Shown: in pieces, positions 15,047-23,748 of the stretch
How the letters are laid out: the number at the start of each line of letters is the position of its first letter
How positions within the stretch are numbered: the first letter of the stretch is position 1
Assembly: GCA_937920495.1 (NCBI GenBank)
Contig: CALEUQ010000016.1
Coordinates: 1-32,376 of the forward strand
Length of the DNA: 32,376 bases
DNA from: an uncultured bacterium
GTDB lineage: Bacteria; Spirochaetota; UBA4802; UB4802
Reading direction: 5' to 3'
Program-made: the position numbers and the translations under genes
Notes under the pieces: generated by a model
Told to the model about the DNA's origin: nothing
The model's database searches: none
The model's input: the letters and a program-made list of their open reading frames with translations, nothing else

Positions 15047-15895
15047 GTGGAACTACTGCTTCATTTTGTTCTTGGTATAGCGTTAAGCGTAGTTGTAGCG
15101 ATGCTGGTGTACAGGCTACAATTACGCTGGATTGCGGTAGCAATAATTATTATTGCAACAGCCAGCTATATAGCGCTATCGTACCTTTATAGTGAAATGA
15201 TAGGCATTCAATTTGTTATAGCTGGTGCAGTTTTTGGCTATACGGCACATCGGTTTTCATTTCAGCGGTATTTTATAGCCAGTGTCCTGATATTGTGGTG
15301 TGCGCTACTTATTGTGTACTATCTCCAGTACCATCTGAAAGGGATAGATGTGGTTGCAGACAACCAGAAGATGATTCAGCAGATGATTGAGGTGTCATCG
15401 CTTGGTGCTGCAGAAAAGTCGGTAATGCTGCAACAACTTGAAGACTTTGTGCCAACAATGCGTATTCTTATACCGTTTTCATATTTTTTTAGTGCAATTG
15501 TTATTTCCCTTTTTATGTATGTGCTTGTGTACGCCTTTTTTATGCGATTTAAATTATTGCAAAATTCTGATAGTAAATTTGCTTTATTTCGTGTTGATGA
15601 GTGGATTGTTTTTTTGCTCATTGCAAGCTGGGCCATTGTGCTGTTTGGCACAAGTGGCCATGTAATCTGGGCTGTAGCGTTAAATATTGGGCTCTCTCTG
15701 TGTGTGGTATACACCATACAGGGATTGTCCATAATAAGCTTTTATTTTGAGAAGAAAAAGTGGCCTAAACTTTACGGAATAGTACTGTTATTTGTGGGCA
15801 TACTGTTGGGGTTTCAGGTACTCTTTTTTATACTAACGATGCTTTTGGGTTTGGGCATCATAGATTTCTGGATGAATTTTAGAAAGATTGTTTAA
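15047..15895 (+). CDS. DUF2232 (YybS-like) polytopic membrane protein
   Basis: 282 residues with about eight hydrophobic spans (roughly 3-22, 28-46, 52-70, 78-96, 135-160, 184-200, 203-225, 240-275). This is the DUF2232 type of inner-membrane protein, of unknown function, repeatedly found between rpsR and rplI. The start is GTG at 15047, 18 nt after rpsR; no strong ribosome-binding site is visible. The rplI Shine-Dalgarno follows its stop directly. The assignment rests on both topology and neighbourhood. Confidence 0.8.
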   Translation: MELLLHFVLGIALSVVVAMLVYRLQLRWIAVAIIIIATASYIALSYLYSEMIGIQFVIAGAVFGYTAHRFSFQRYFIASVLILWCALLIVYYLQYHLKGIDVVADNQKMIQQMIEVSSLGAAEKSVMLQQLEDFVPTMRILIPFSYFFSAIVISLFMYVLVYAFFMRFKLLQNSDSKFALFRVDEWIVFLLIASWAIVLFGTSGHVIWAVALNIGLSLCVVYTIQGLSIISFYFEKKKWPKLYGIVLLFVGILLGFQVLFFILTMLLGLGIIDFWMNFRKIV

Positions 15896-15918
15896 TTTTT
15901 TTTCAAAGGAGTTTGACT

Positions 15919-16362
15919 ATGAAAGTCATATTACAGAAGGATATTCCAAATCTTGGTGAAGCAGGCGATGTAAAAGATGTTGCAGAAGGATATGCACGCA
16001 ATTACCTTTTACCCAAGAAACTTGTTATCCCTTATAATGAATCAAGTGCAAAAGCAATAGAACATCAAAAGAAGCTTGTAAAGATAAAGAAGGAAAAACG
16101 CAAAAAAGAAGGACAGAAACTTGTTGAAGCGCTTTCCAATGTTGCACTCACAATTGGCGCACAGGTGGGCGAAGAGGATAAACTGTTTGGTTCAGTTACT
16201 GCAATTGATATAGCCCAGAAGCTGGTGGAAATGGGTTTTGCAATCGATAAAAGAAAAATAATACTGCCCGAGCCTATAAAGAAGGCAGGGGAACATGAAG
16301 TAAAGATTAAATTAGAAGAAGGATTATCTGCAACCATTAAGGTCAATGTGGTGAAGGAGTAA
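15919..16362 (+). CDS. rplI: 50S ribosomal protein L9
   Basis: 147 residues, typical length. The N-terminal rRNA-binding domain MKVILQKDIPNLGEAGDVKDVAEGYARNYLLP is followed by a long connecting helix (about 40-75, rich in Lys/Glu) and a C-terminal domain ending SATIKVNVVKE. The start ATG 15919 has AAAGGAG seven bases upstream; an in-frame TTG at 15913 is too close to it. The dnaB Shine-Dalgarno overlaps the end of this gene. Confidence 0.96.
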   Translation: MKVILQKDIPNLGEAGDVKDVAEGYARNYLLPKKLVIPYNESSAKAIEHQKKLVKIKKEKRKKEGQKLVEALSNVALTIGAQVGEEDKLFGSVTAIDIAQKLVEMGFAIDKRKIILPEPIKKAGEHEVKIKLEEGLSATIKVNVVKE

Positions 16363-16366
16363 TAGC

Positions 16367-17695
16367 ATGCTTGATGCTGGCATGCCCCCTCATGACATTG
16401 AGGCCGAAGCTGCGTGCTTATCTTCTATATTACTGAGCAAAGATGCCTTATTAAAGGTTATTGAAATCCTCCAGGTGGAGGATTTCTATATTGATGCCCA
16501 TAGAATGATTTATGAGGCTATCAGGGAATTAGAGATAAAAGCCATACCAATTGACCTTATTACAATAAAACAGCGACTGATTGACAAAAAGCAGTTTGAA
16601 AAGGTTGGCGGCGACCCTGCGCTGGTTAACATATACCGCACGGTTTCAACCTCTGCAAATGCTGAGTTTTACGCCAATAGAGTTAAGGAATTAAGCCTGC
16701 GGCGAAAGCTTATTGAAACCTGTACTTCAATAGCTGAAAAATCATACGATACCACGCTTGACACAAAAGTACTTCTTGATGATGCTGAAAAGGATATATT
16801 CCTTATTACGCAGCGACGCATAACAAGCGATTTTGAAAGCCTGGCAAGCGTTCTAAAGCTGACGCTTGAAGACATAGGCCACATGTACGAAACAAAAAGG
16901 CCTGTAACCGGTATAGCAAGCGGGTTTACGGATCTTGATGCCATGCTGACTGGTTTCCATGAATCCGAGCTTATCATAATTGCCGCCCGCCCCTCTATGG
17001 GGAAAACTGCACTTGCACTGAATATTGCCAATCATGTTGCTCTCCGCGAAAAGCAGCCAACATTATTCTTTTCGCTTGAAATGCCTGCAACGCAGCTTGC
17101 AACCCGTATACTATGTATTGAATCGATGATTGACATGCAGCATGTACGAACCGGACAGATCAGCAGTGATCAGCTACGAAAGCTCATTGAGGTTTCCGGG
17201 AGGTTAGAGAAATCCCCCATGTATATAGATGACACCCCGGGATTGAGTATATTTGAACTCAGGGCCAAGGCGCGGCGTTTTGCTCAGAAACAGAGGGTTG
17301 GCCTTATTATAGTTGATTATCTTCAGCTTATTGTTTCTAATAACCGGCTTGAACGTCATCAACAGATAGCTGAAATCAGCAATGCATTAAAACAGCTGGC
17401 GCGTGAGTTATCAGTACCGGTTATAGCGCTTTCACAGCTGTCGCGTGCGGTTGAATCACGCGCCGATCAGAAGCCGCAGTTATCCGATCTTCGTGAATCA
17501 GGAGCAATTGAACAGGATGCCGACGTTGTGTTATTTATATACCGCGAGGAAAAAGTAAAAAAAGAAACAGAACGCATCGGCATAGCCGATATTATAGTTG
17601 CAAAACAGCGAAATGGTCCAACAGGAACTATTGAGTTAAGGTTCTGGGACAAGTACATGAAATTTGGAAATGTTGAAAGATTCCGTGAAGACTGA
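16367..17695 (+). CDS. dnaB: Replicative DNA helicase DnaB
   Basis: 442 residues, full length. The N-terminal primase-interacting domain (PHDIEAEAACLSSIL, 8-22) is followed by the RecA-like helicase: Walker A ARPSMGKTA at 207-215, the FFSLEM box, Walker B LIIVDYLQL, ALSQLSRAVESR and SDLRESGAIEQDADVV. It unwinds the fork on the lagging-strand template. No intein is present, although dnaB is a frequent intein host. AAGGAG, within the rplI stop region, lies eight bases before the ATG. The mlaE start follows its stop immediately. Confidence 0.96.
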   Translation: MLDAGMPPHDIEAEAACLSSILLSKDALLKVIEILQVEDFYIDAHRMIYEAIRELEIKAIPIDLITIKQRLIDKKQFEKVGGDPALVNIYRTVSTSANAEFYANRVKELSLRRKLIETCTSIAEKSYDTTLDTKVLLDDAEKDIFLITQRRITSDFESLASVLKLTLEDIGHMYETKRPVTGIASGFTDLDAMLTGFHESELIIIAARPSMGKTALALNIANHVALREKQPTLFFSLEMPATQLATRILCIESMIDMQHVRTGQISSDQLRKLIEVSGRLEKSPMYIDDTPGLSIFELRAKARRFAQKQRVGLIIVDYLQLIVSNNRLERHQQIAEISNALKQLARELSVPVIALSQLSRAVESRADQKPQLSDLRESGAIEQDADVVLFIYREEKVKKETERIGIADIIVAKQRNGPTGTIELRFWDKYMKFGNVERFRED

Positions 17696-17696
17696 T

Positions 17697-18482
17697 ATGA
17701 ATGGCACAGATATATCACTACCACGTTGGCTTATTCAGTTTCTTGAATCAGTAGGCAAACATTCACTCTTTTTTACTCACACAGTGAAGTGGATTTTTAA
17801 GCCGCCATTTGATGCAAAAAATATCTTAACACAGATGCTTGAAATAGGATACAAGTCCTTACCGGTAACCTGTATCACGCTCTTTTTTACCGGTATGGTC
17901 ATGGCATTGCAGATTGGCAAAGCCATGGATTCTCTGATGTCAGGTTCTTCGGTATTTATTGGCAGTGCTGTGTCAATTGCAATGTTCAGGGAGCTATGCC
18001 CGGTGCTTACTGCGCTGCTTTTATCTGGCAGGGTTGGCTCATCTATAGCTGCTGAAATTGGCACTATGCGTGTTACTGAGCAGATTGATGCGCTTATCAC
18101 ACTTGATGCTAATCCCATACAGTATCTATCGGTACCGCGATTTTTAGCTTGCCTGATTATGACGCCGGTGCTTGTTGTAATTACAGATGTTGTTGGTTCA
18201 CTGGGTGGAGCATTCATAGCCTATTTTAATTTAGGTATAACTATCGACAAATATATTGAAAATGTTTTTAACTATTTAGGTGTGATGGACTTTTTGACGG
18301 GTATTTTTAAATCAGTGTTCTTTGGTATTGAGATTGCAATTATTGCCTGTTATCAGGGATTTAATACATCGGGTGGTGCAGAAGGTGTTGGCAAGGCTAC
18401 CATACGGGCTGTTGTTGCATCATCCATGACCATTCTTATTTCGGATTATTTCCTTACATATCTTTTGCAATTTATTGAATAA
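17697..18482 (+). CDS. mlaE: MlaE-family ABC transporter permease
   Basis: 261 residues, normal for MlaE/YrbE, the inner-membrane subunit of the Mla lipid transporter. It shows an N-terminal interfacial helix, then five or so spans, with family landmarks FTGMVMALQIG, AMFRELCPVLTALLLSGRVGSSIAAEIGTM and EQIDALITLDANPIQYL. ATG 17697 lies one base past the dnaB stop; GAAG precedes it. An alternative TTG at 17664 would lie inside dnaB. Notably no ATPase (MlaF) or MCE protein (MlaD) follows; the next gene is pcm, so the partners must be elsewhere. Its presence indicates an outer membrane. Confidence 0.9.
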   Translation: MNGTDISLPRWLIQFLESVGKHSLFFTHTVKWIFKPPFDAKNILTQMLEIGYKSLPVTCITLFFTGMVMALQIGKAMDSLMSGSSVFIGSAVSIAMFRELCPVLTALLLSGRVGSSIAAEIGTMRVTEQIDALITLDANPIQYLSVPRFLACLIMTPVLVVITDVVGSLGGAFIAYFNLGITIDKYIENVFNYLGVMDFLTGIFKSVFFGIEIAIIACYQGFNTSGGAEGVGKATIRAVVASSMTILISDYFLTYLLQFIE

Positions 18483-18493
18483 AAGAAGAAATA

Positions 18494-19144
18494 GTGCCTA
18501 TGAGACAGCTTAAAAAAAGAAAAGAGGAGTTTATTAAGATTTTACAGAAAAATAAAATTCCTAAAAAAGTAATTGATGCGTTTGCAGCAGTCAATCAGGA
18601 GGATTTTTTTGATGAAATTTATGAAGATAGATTATATGGTCTTGAACCTATACCGATTGGTCGCGGTGAAACCAGCGATGAACCGCTTGCGCTTGCCCGC
18701 ATGATACACTACTGCGGCATAAAGAAAGATTTTCATGTGCTTGAGATTGGTACCGGTTCAGGGTATTCAACTGCAGTGCTTGCACAGCTTGCAAAATCAG
18801 TAACCACAATTGAAATAGACGAAACGTTAGCAGTGCGTGCCAAAGAGCGCTTTAAAAAGTTGGGACTATCACATATCCGTATTTTTGCCGGCGATGGTAC
18901 TGAGATTGATGATTCGTTAGGTTTGTATGATGGCGTTATAGTACTGGCAGGCTGCAGAAAACGGCCATTGCTGCTTTTACATGTGGCCAAACCTGATAGC
19001 ATGATAGTGTTCCCAATGGGTCCTGCGCATCAACAGCAGATTGCACTTTTGCTTAATCACAGGGATGACAGTGTTGAAGGCCTGTATCCGGTTGTGTTTA
19101 AGGAATTCTGCAGTTTCATGCCCATCATTGGCATGTATGGTTAG
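18494..19144 (+). CDS. pcm: Protein-L-isoaspartate O-methyltransferase
   Basis: 216 residues. The SAM-binding motif I is VLEIGTGSGYSTAVL (82-95), and the preceding YEDRLYGLEPIPIGRGETSDEPLALARM matches the family's substrate-side segment, although the usual S-Q-P is S-D-E-P here. Post-motif features TTIEID and DGTEIDD follow. The enzyme methylates isoaspartyl residues in aged proteins to start their repair. The start is either GTG 18494 (AGAAG six bases upstream) or ATG 18500. It is the last gene of the rpsF operon. Confidence 0.88.
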   Translation: MPMRQLKKRKEEFIKILQKNKIPKKVIDAFAAVNQEDFFDEIYEDRLYGLEPIPIGRGETSDEPLALARMIHYCGIKKDFHVLEIGTGSGYSTAVLAQLAKSVTTIEIDETLAVRAKERFKKLGLSHIRIFAGDGTEIDDSLGLYDGVIVLAGCRKRPLLLLHVAKPDSMIVFPMGPAHQQQIALLLNHRDDSVEGLYPVVFKEFCSFMPIIGMYG

Positions 19145-19156
19145 TAGTCACATTTT

Positions 19157-19501
19157 TTAAATGTCTGATCTCTTTTTCTTATCGGGGTCTTCATCAGGCT
19201 TGTAGCAATAACGGCATCCATAGATTAAAATTTTGGTACTATCCTTTACAACTTTTGAAGCATACAGCGCTTCGTATCGGGTTAGTTTTGATCCGCATAC
19301 CGGGCATGTCCTTTCTTTTAAATGAACTTCATTTGTTGAGTGCGATATGATGCGTTGTTTTTCTATAATTGGTTTTTTTGCTGATTGTGTATGGTCAGGT
19401 TTTGCACGGCGTTCTTTTATAGTATGGTAAAGCGATAGTAAATATAGAAAAACTGCAATGCCTGTACCAAATGACAGAATATAAAAAATTGTTTCGATCA
19501 T
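19157..19501 (-). CDS. Membrane-anchored zinc-ribbon hypothetical protein
   Basis: 114 residues: one N-terminal transmembrane helix (about 3-24, IFYILSFGTGIAVFLYLLSL), a basic linker and a C-terminal zinc ribbon made by CPVCGSKL and CRYC about 28 residues apart. The domain should face the cytoplasm after the linker or the periplasm depending on topology; the positive residues after the helix (KERRAK) favour the C-terminus in the cytoplasm. I do not recognise a family. It overlaps the methyltransferase stop by 4 nt and so is co-translated with it. One GCGATAGT word lies in the membrane helix codons. Confidence 0.7.
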   Translation of the reverse strand: MIETIFYILSFGTGIAVFLYLLSLYHTIKERRAKPDHTQSAKKPIIEKQRIISHSTNEVHLKERTCPVCGSKLTRYEALYASKVVKDSTKILIYGCRYCYKPDEDPDKKKRSDI

Positions 19502-20226
19502 CGCTGCGCCCGTTTTGTAATGAAGTTTACCATAATTGTTTCTGCAACAGGTGGTTTTAGTGTATAATCGCCCACAATATCAACTATTGCAAGACCACAT
19601 TGTACAATAAGTGGTACTATTTCATCAACAGTATATATGCGCTGAAGGTGTTCTTCCACAAGTTTTTTTTTATTTGTAGTAAATGTCAATCGGGAATATA
19701 AGATTTTTGAGTGTGCATCATATTGATTGTACCACTGTATATCTGTGCCTTTAATGTGATACGTAAGTAGCTTATTATGAAAATTCTTTTTGATATTATA
19801 CTCTGTGGTAAGGTCAAACAGGAATATGCTGTCACTGCCCATACAGCTGTGCACACAGCGTAATGCGTGCACAAATTCATCGTAATTAAGAATATAGTTG
19901 AATGTATCGTGAACAGAAAAAATAAAATCTATTGTTTTTGATAGCGCAAAATGTGTGATGTCACCACAGAATACATGATAGTTTTTATAAGCACGTAACT
20001 TTGCAATTCGTAACATTGCAAGCGACTTATCCATGCCATATATTTCATAATCATCCTTGGAAAACTTTGGCCCAAACTTGCCGGTACCACATCCCAATTC
20101 CAGCACTGTTCGCGGATTATTGATGTATGTACACATTATCATTCTAAGATAGTGATACCATGTGGTGTAATCCACATGTGTGAGCATATAATCATAATAT
20201 GGTGCAAGGTAATGGTATGGTTTCAT
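19498..20226 (-). CDS. Class I SAM-dependent methyltransferase
   Basis: 242 residues with the Rossmann motif I VLELGCGTGKFGPKF (41-55), acidic post-I GMDKS and motif near FCGDITHF, followed by DFIFSVHDTFNYI. The N-terminus YHYLAPYYDYML is the common lead-in of small-molecule methyltransferases of the Methyltransf_11/25 type. The substrate cannot be told. The next gene, a zinc-ribbon membrane protein, overlaps its stop by four bases. Palindromic element B begins a few bases upstream of its ATG, so transcription must start within or beyond that element. Confidence 0.85.
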   Translation of the reverse strand: MKPYHYLAPYYDYMLTHVDYTTWYHYLRMIMCTYINNPRTVLELGCGTGKFGPKFSKDDYEIYGMDKSLAMLRIAKLRAYKNYHVFCGDITHFALSKTIDFIFSVHDTFNYILNYDEFVHALRCVHSCMGSDSIFLFDLTTEYNIKKNFHNKLLTYHIKGTDIQWYNQYDAHSKILYSRLTFTTNKKKLVEEHLQRIYTVDEIVPLIVQCGLAIVDIVGDYTLKPPVAETIMVNFITKRAQR

Positions 20227-20230
20227 TGTA

Positions 20231-20325
20231 CAAATTATTCCTTAAAAATTATATTATACATTATTAAGTATGACACTCGCCGCCTTTGTCGGCAAGTGTC
20301 ATATTATTTCATATAAATTAATACA
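20231..20325. repeat. Intergenic palindromic element, copy B (MITE-like)
   Basis: Core TGACACTCGCCG / CGGCAAGTGTCA (20271-20301), a 12-bp stem with one mismatch. The left arm CAAATTATTCCTTAAAAATTA matches copy D and the reverse complement of the right arms of copies A and C. Its outer core sequence differs from A and C (TGACAC instead of TGTACA) but both halves changed together, so pairing is kept. It fills the gap between the methyltransferase and mrfB. Confidence 0.68.
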
Positions 20326-20342
20326 TCATGGTTCAGGTAATG

Positions 20343-21506
20343 TCATTGTATTTTTCTGTTCAATCGATTAATTCTATGGGTAAAGCGCGCGGTGTAGCGC
20401 TGGGTGAGTTCATTGCACTCCGAGAGTGAATTAATAGTAACTATCGCCAGATTACAATATTGTAGTGCCCTGTGATAATCTTTGACTTTATGCTCATAGT
20501 GTTTTGCCAGTTCTTCAAGTGAAAACAAATTTATATTCTTTTCCCAGAATGATAGGACTTTGTCAATATGGCCAAGGCGCTTTAATGCTGTGGAATATTT
20601 TTTAAATAGCGAATGGTCATTGTCAAGCAGTGCATGCCCTGCGTACTCAATAAGTTCAACAAAAGTGTGAATGTTTCGCGAATATAGATGTTTTGCAATA
20701 TTTTTATAAAGGTGTGCAGGTACCTTCCCAAATTGTTTTGTGTGGATGAGCTGATACAGCGAGTTAAAAAAAACAAGCAAAAGAACCATTGATGTAATGT
20801 CAATGCGGTTGTGTTCAATAACAGCACCAAGGCGCGGGTCAAAGCCGGTTTGCTGATAGGTAAAATACACGTCAGGAATCTGATAGCCGGGTATATCGTC
20901 AGTGCGGGTAATCCCGAGTAGTAGCTCTTCAAGCGATTTTAATGAGCAGCTGGCATAGATTGATTTGAATATTGAGCGCGCAGGTTTAAGTAAATCTATC
21001 ACCGGCATGGTAACAGGAAAGCCCTGAATGCGGTTCATCCGGTACCTGGTTTTTATTATAGGAATATCAAATGTTTTGCCATTGAATGTTACAATGGTTT
21101 TGAATTTGTTGAGCACTTCCTGGCAGTGAAAGAGCACTGCAGGTTCATCGCTGTAGTGCTGCATAAAAATTTGTTCAACGGTAAACGTAGTGCCACTGAA
21201 ATATCCCAATCCAATAAGGAATGCGTAATTGCCGGTACCGCTGGTGAGAGATGTAGTTTCTATATCAAAAAAGACACACCGGTCAAGGGTAACGGTATCG
21301 ATGTGATGCATGGTGCAGTAGGCGGAAATATCGGTGTGTGAATCATCGATATGTAATGATGAGATGTCATAGTGCTGCACAAACGTGATGGTGTGGCCAT
21401 ACGGTGTGGCAATGGATCTTGCTCCTGCATCCTTTATCCAGGAACTATCGGTTACAGGTGTACCGGTGTCAGTGTAATATATGTTGAGTTTGTCCTTCAG
21501 ATTCAT
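20343..21506 (-). CDS. mrfB: DEDDh 3'-5' exonuclease, MrfB/YprB-like
   Basis: 387 residues. The RNase H-like exonuclease domain shows DEDDh residues: FFDIETTSL (D81, E83), a second Asp in VTFNGKTFDIPII, and HNRIDITSM with the His and last Asp. The C-terminal third is helical and TPR-like. In B. subtilis the MrfA helicase and MrfB exonuclease act together in removing mitomycin lesions; here the same pair is adjacent, mrfB starting inside the 3' end of mrfA (38-nt overlap). ATG 21506 is preferred to a TTG 15 bases earlier. The overlap implies coupled translation. Function by family and context. Confidence 0.85.
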   Translation of the reverse strand: MNLKDKLNIYYTDTGTPVTDSSWIKDAGARSIATPYGHTITFVQHYDISSLHIDDSHTDISAYCTMHHIDTVTLDRCVFFDIETTSLTSGTGNYAFLIGLGYFSGTTFTVEQIFMQHYSDEPAVLFHCQEVLNKFKTIVTFNGKTFDIPIIKTRYRMNRIQGFPVTMPVIDLLKPARSIFKSIYASCSLKSLEELLLGITRTDDIPGYQIPDVYFTYQQTGFDPRLGAVIEHNRIDITSMVLLLVFFNSLYQLIHTKQFGKVPAHLYKNIAKHLYSRNIHTFVELIEYAGHALLDNDHSLFKKYSTALKRLGHIDKVLSFWEKNINLFSLEELAKHYEHKVKDYHRALQYCNLAIVTINSLSECNELTQRYTARFTHRINRLNRKIQ

Positions 21507-23748
21507 GATGTAATGTTTCAAGTAGTGCTATCACTTTGTCTTTCACGCCTTCTTTTGTTATCATTGGACCAATGCAGGCAGGGCAGCCTTTGGTACATGT
21601 GCATGATGCTATTGCCTGTTTTGACGCTTGTGCTATCAGCCCAAAGATGTGGTATATCCTTTCGGATATGCCAACGCCACCGGGGATGGCATCGTACATG
21701 AAGATTGTTGGCTTATTGGTAAAGTGTGAACGGTTTTCGAATACCACGCGTATATCCGCGTAATCGGACAAAGTATACAGTGGTGCGATGTTTCGTAAGA
21801 TGTATGACAGCCCCAAAAATACCTCGCCAGCTTCTTCGCGTTCCATGGTGCGTACGGCTTCATCGTTGAAGCTACACCACATGGATGTTGAATGCATTTC
21901 CAGTTCGGGAAGGTTAATCTTGCCCCAGCCAACGTTTTCATGTGTACCAAATTTTATCTTTTTAAACATCACCGCTTTGGTGCGTACGTTCACTTCGCCC
22001 AGAGCTAATGTTGCAATTGATAGTGGTTTTGACTCAAATTCTTCAAGCACATGGATATCAGTCTTTTCCTGTGCATCAGTGTAGTAATCTGATTCCACCT
22101 CATGGCAATAGGCAATTCTGCGTTCCCAGTCTAATTTATCAATATAATATTGCTGCCCCTGATGAATATAGATAGCATCATCGTGTATCAGGGTTGGCGC
22201 TGAAGGCAGATCAATCTGGCCAATAACCTGTGCATGATTATCGTTATGAACTATCACCACATTATCATGCGAAGCGCTGCGCAATGATATATCATTTGCC
22301 GGATAGATATCGCTCATCCAGTGATATGTGCCACTGGATTCTTTTACAATATTCTTCTGTGCCAGGTATTCTAACATCTGGCGTGTGGTGCTGTGATGGG
22401 GAGTAAATCGTTCATCACTTCCAAAGGGAATCTCAAACGCGGCACATTTGATGTGATCCATCAGGATGAGCAGGTTATCTGGATTTATGTTTGCTGTTTC
22501 CGGATTGTTTTCAAATACAAAATGCGGATTGTGTGCAATGTACTGATCAAGTGGCGAGCTTGTGGCAATCATAATTGCAATAGAGTCAGTTCCTCGCCTG
22601 CCTGCACGCCCTGACTGCTGTTGCAGTGAAGCAATTGAACCGGGATAACCTGTTGAGATGGCACAATCCAGCATGCCAATGTCAATGCCTAACTCAAGCG
22701 CATTGGTGGACACAACCGCATGTATCTTTTTTTCACGCAGGCCCTTTTCAATGTGTCTTCGTTCGTTGGGCAGATAGCCGCCACGATACGCAGCAATGGA
22801 AAATCCTGCACACTGCTCTTTTAAATACGTAGCGATTATCTCAACGCGAAGGCGGCTTCGGCAAAAAATTATTGTTGAGATATTGTTCTTCACACACAGC
22901 GCGCCAACCTTTGCAGATTCCTTCACTGCAGAAGCACGTATTCCTAACGCCCGCTCAACCACGGGTGGATTATATATCACAAAATGTTTTTTGCCGCGTG
23001 GAGCACCGTTGTTATCGATAACAGTAAAAGGTAATTCAAAAAGTTTTTCAGCAAGTTCCTTTGGATTGGCGATAGTAGCTGAGCAGCAGATAAACTGCGG
23101 ATTACTGCCATAAAATCTGCAGATGCGCTTTAGCCTGCGTATGAGATTGGCAAAATGGCTGCCAAAGACTCCCTTGTAGGTATGGATTTCATCAACAACA
23201 ACGTACGTAAGATTTTCAAATAGCTTAACCCATATAGTGTGATGCGGCAGAATACCTGAGTGCAGCATATCGGGATTGGTGATGACAATATTGCCAGCGG
23301 TCCTAACAGATTTGCGGGCTGATTGTGGTGTATCGCCATCAAAGGTAAATGTTTTAATAGATAATTCAGTGAGCTTCATAATCTCCTGAAGTTCAGAAAG
23401 CTGATCCTGTGACAAAGCCTTTGTGGGGAAAAGATACAGAGCCCGTGCATCCGGATGCTGTGCCATAAAGTTAAGCACGGGTAGGTTATAGCATAATGTT
23501 TTACCTGACGCAGTGGGTGTGACCACCACAATGTTTTCTTTTTTCTGTACTGCATCATACGCTGCACGCTGATGGCTATAGAGCTTTTCTATACCGCGCT
23601 TTGCATATACATCACGTATGCGCGGGTCTATGTCATCCGGATACGGTGCCAGTACTGCTTCTTTAGCAGGGATAGTATACCATGCTGCAACCTGCTTCAT
23701 AAAGGGCTGGTAGTTTTTTAGATATTCAATGAACTGTTCAATAGTCAT
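21469..23748 (-). CDS. mrfA: DExH helicase MrfA/YprA-like with DUF1998 cysteine cluster
   Basis: 759 residues, full length. Motifs: SGKT at 81-84, DEIH at 186-189, CSATIANP, STNALELGIDIG, QQSGRAGRRG. The C-terminal DUF1998-type region ends with CTCTKGCPAC (cysteines 716, 718, 722, 725), the metal-binding cluster of this family. It is a 3'-5' helicase of interstrand crosslink or bulky-lesion repair in characterised relatives. It starts inside the stop of the upstream acyltransferase gene (4-nt overlap) and is followed by mrfB with overlap, giving a three-gene operon. Confidence 0.93.
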   Translation of the reverse strand: MTIEQFIEYLKNYQPFMKQVAAWYTIPAKEAVLAPYPDDIDPRIRDVYAKRGIEKLYSHQRAAYDAVQKKENIVVVTPTASGKTLCYNLPVLNFMAQHPDARALYLFPTKALSQDQLSELQEIMKLTELSIKTFTFDGDTPQSARKSVRTAGNIVITNPDMLHSGILPHHTIWVKLFENLTYVVVDEIHTYKGVFGSHFANLIRRLKRICRFYGSNPQFICCSATIANPKELAEKLFELPFTVIDNNGAPRGKKHFVIYNPPVVERALGIRASAVKESAKVGALCVKNNISTIIFCRSRLRVEIIATYLKEQCAGFSIAAYRGGYLPNERRHIEKGLREKKIHAVVSTNALELGIDIGMLDCAISTGYPGSIASLQQQSGRAGRRGTDSIAIMIATSSPLDQYIAHNPHFVFENNPETANINPDNLLILMDHIKCAAFEIPFGSDERFTPHHSTTRQMLEYLAQKNIVKESSGTYHWMSDIYPANDISLRSASHDNVVIVHNDNHAQVIGQIDLPSAPTLIHDDAIYIHQGQQYYIDKLDWERRIAYCHEVESDYYTDAQEKTDIHVLEEFESKPLSIATLALGEVNVRTKAVMFKKIKFGTHENVGWGKINLPELEMHSTSMWCSFNDEAVRTMEREEAGEVFLGLSYILRNIAPLYTLSDYADIRVVFENRSHFTNKPTIFMYDAIPGGVGISERIYHIFGLIAQASKQAIASCTCTKGCPACIGPMITKEGVKDKVIALLETLHHESEGQTQHILH

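Noticed and set aside
19152-19166. ACATTT-TTT-AAATGT dyad between convergent genes as a terminator
   Set aside because: Stem is only six AT-rich pairs without GC content; too weak to call.
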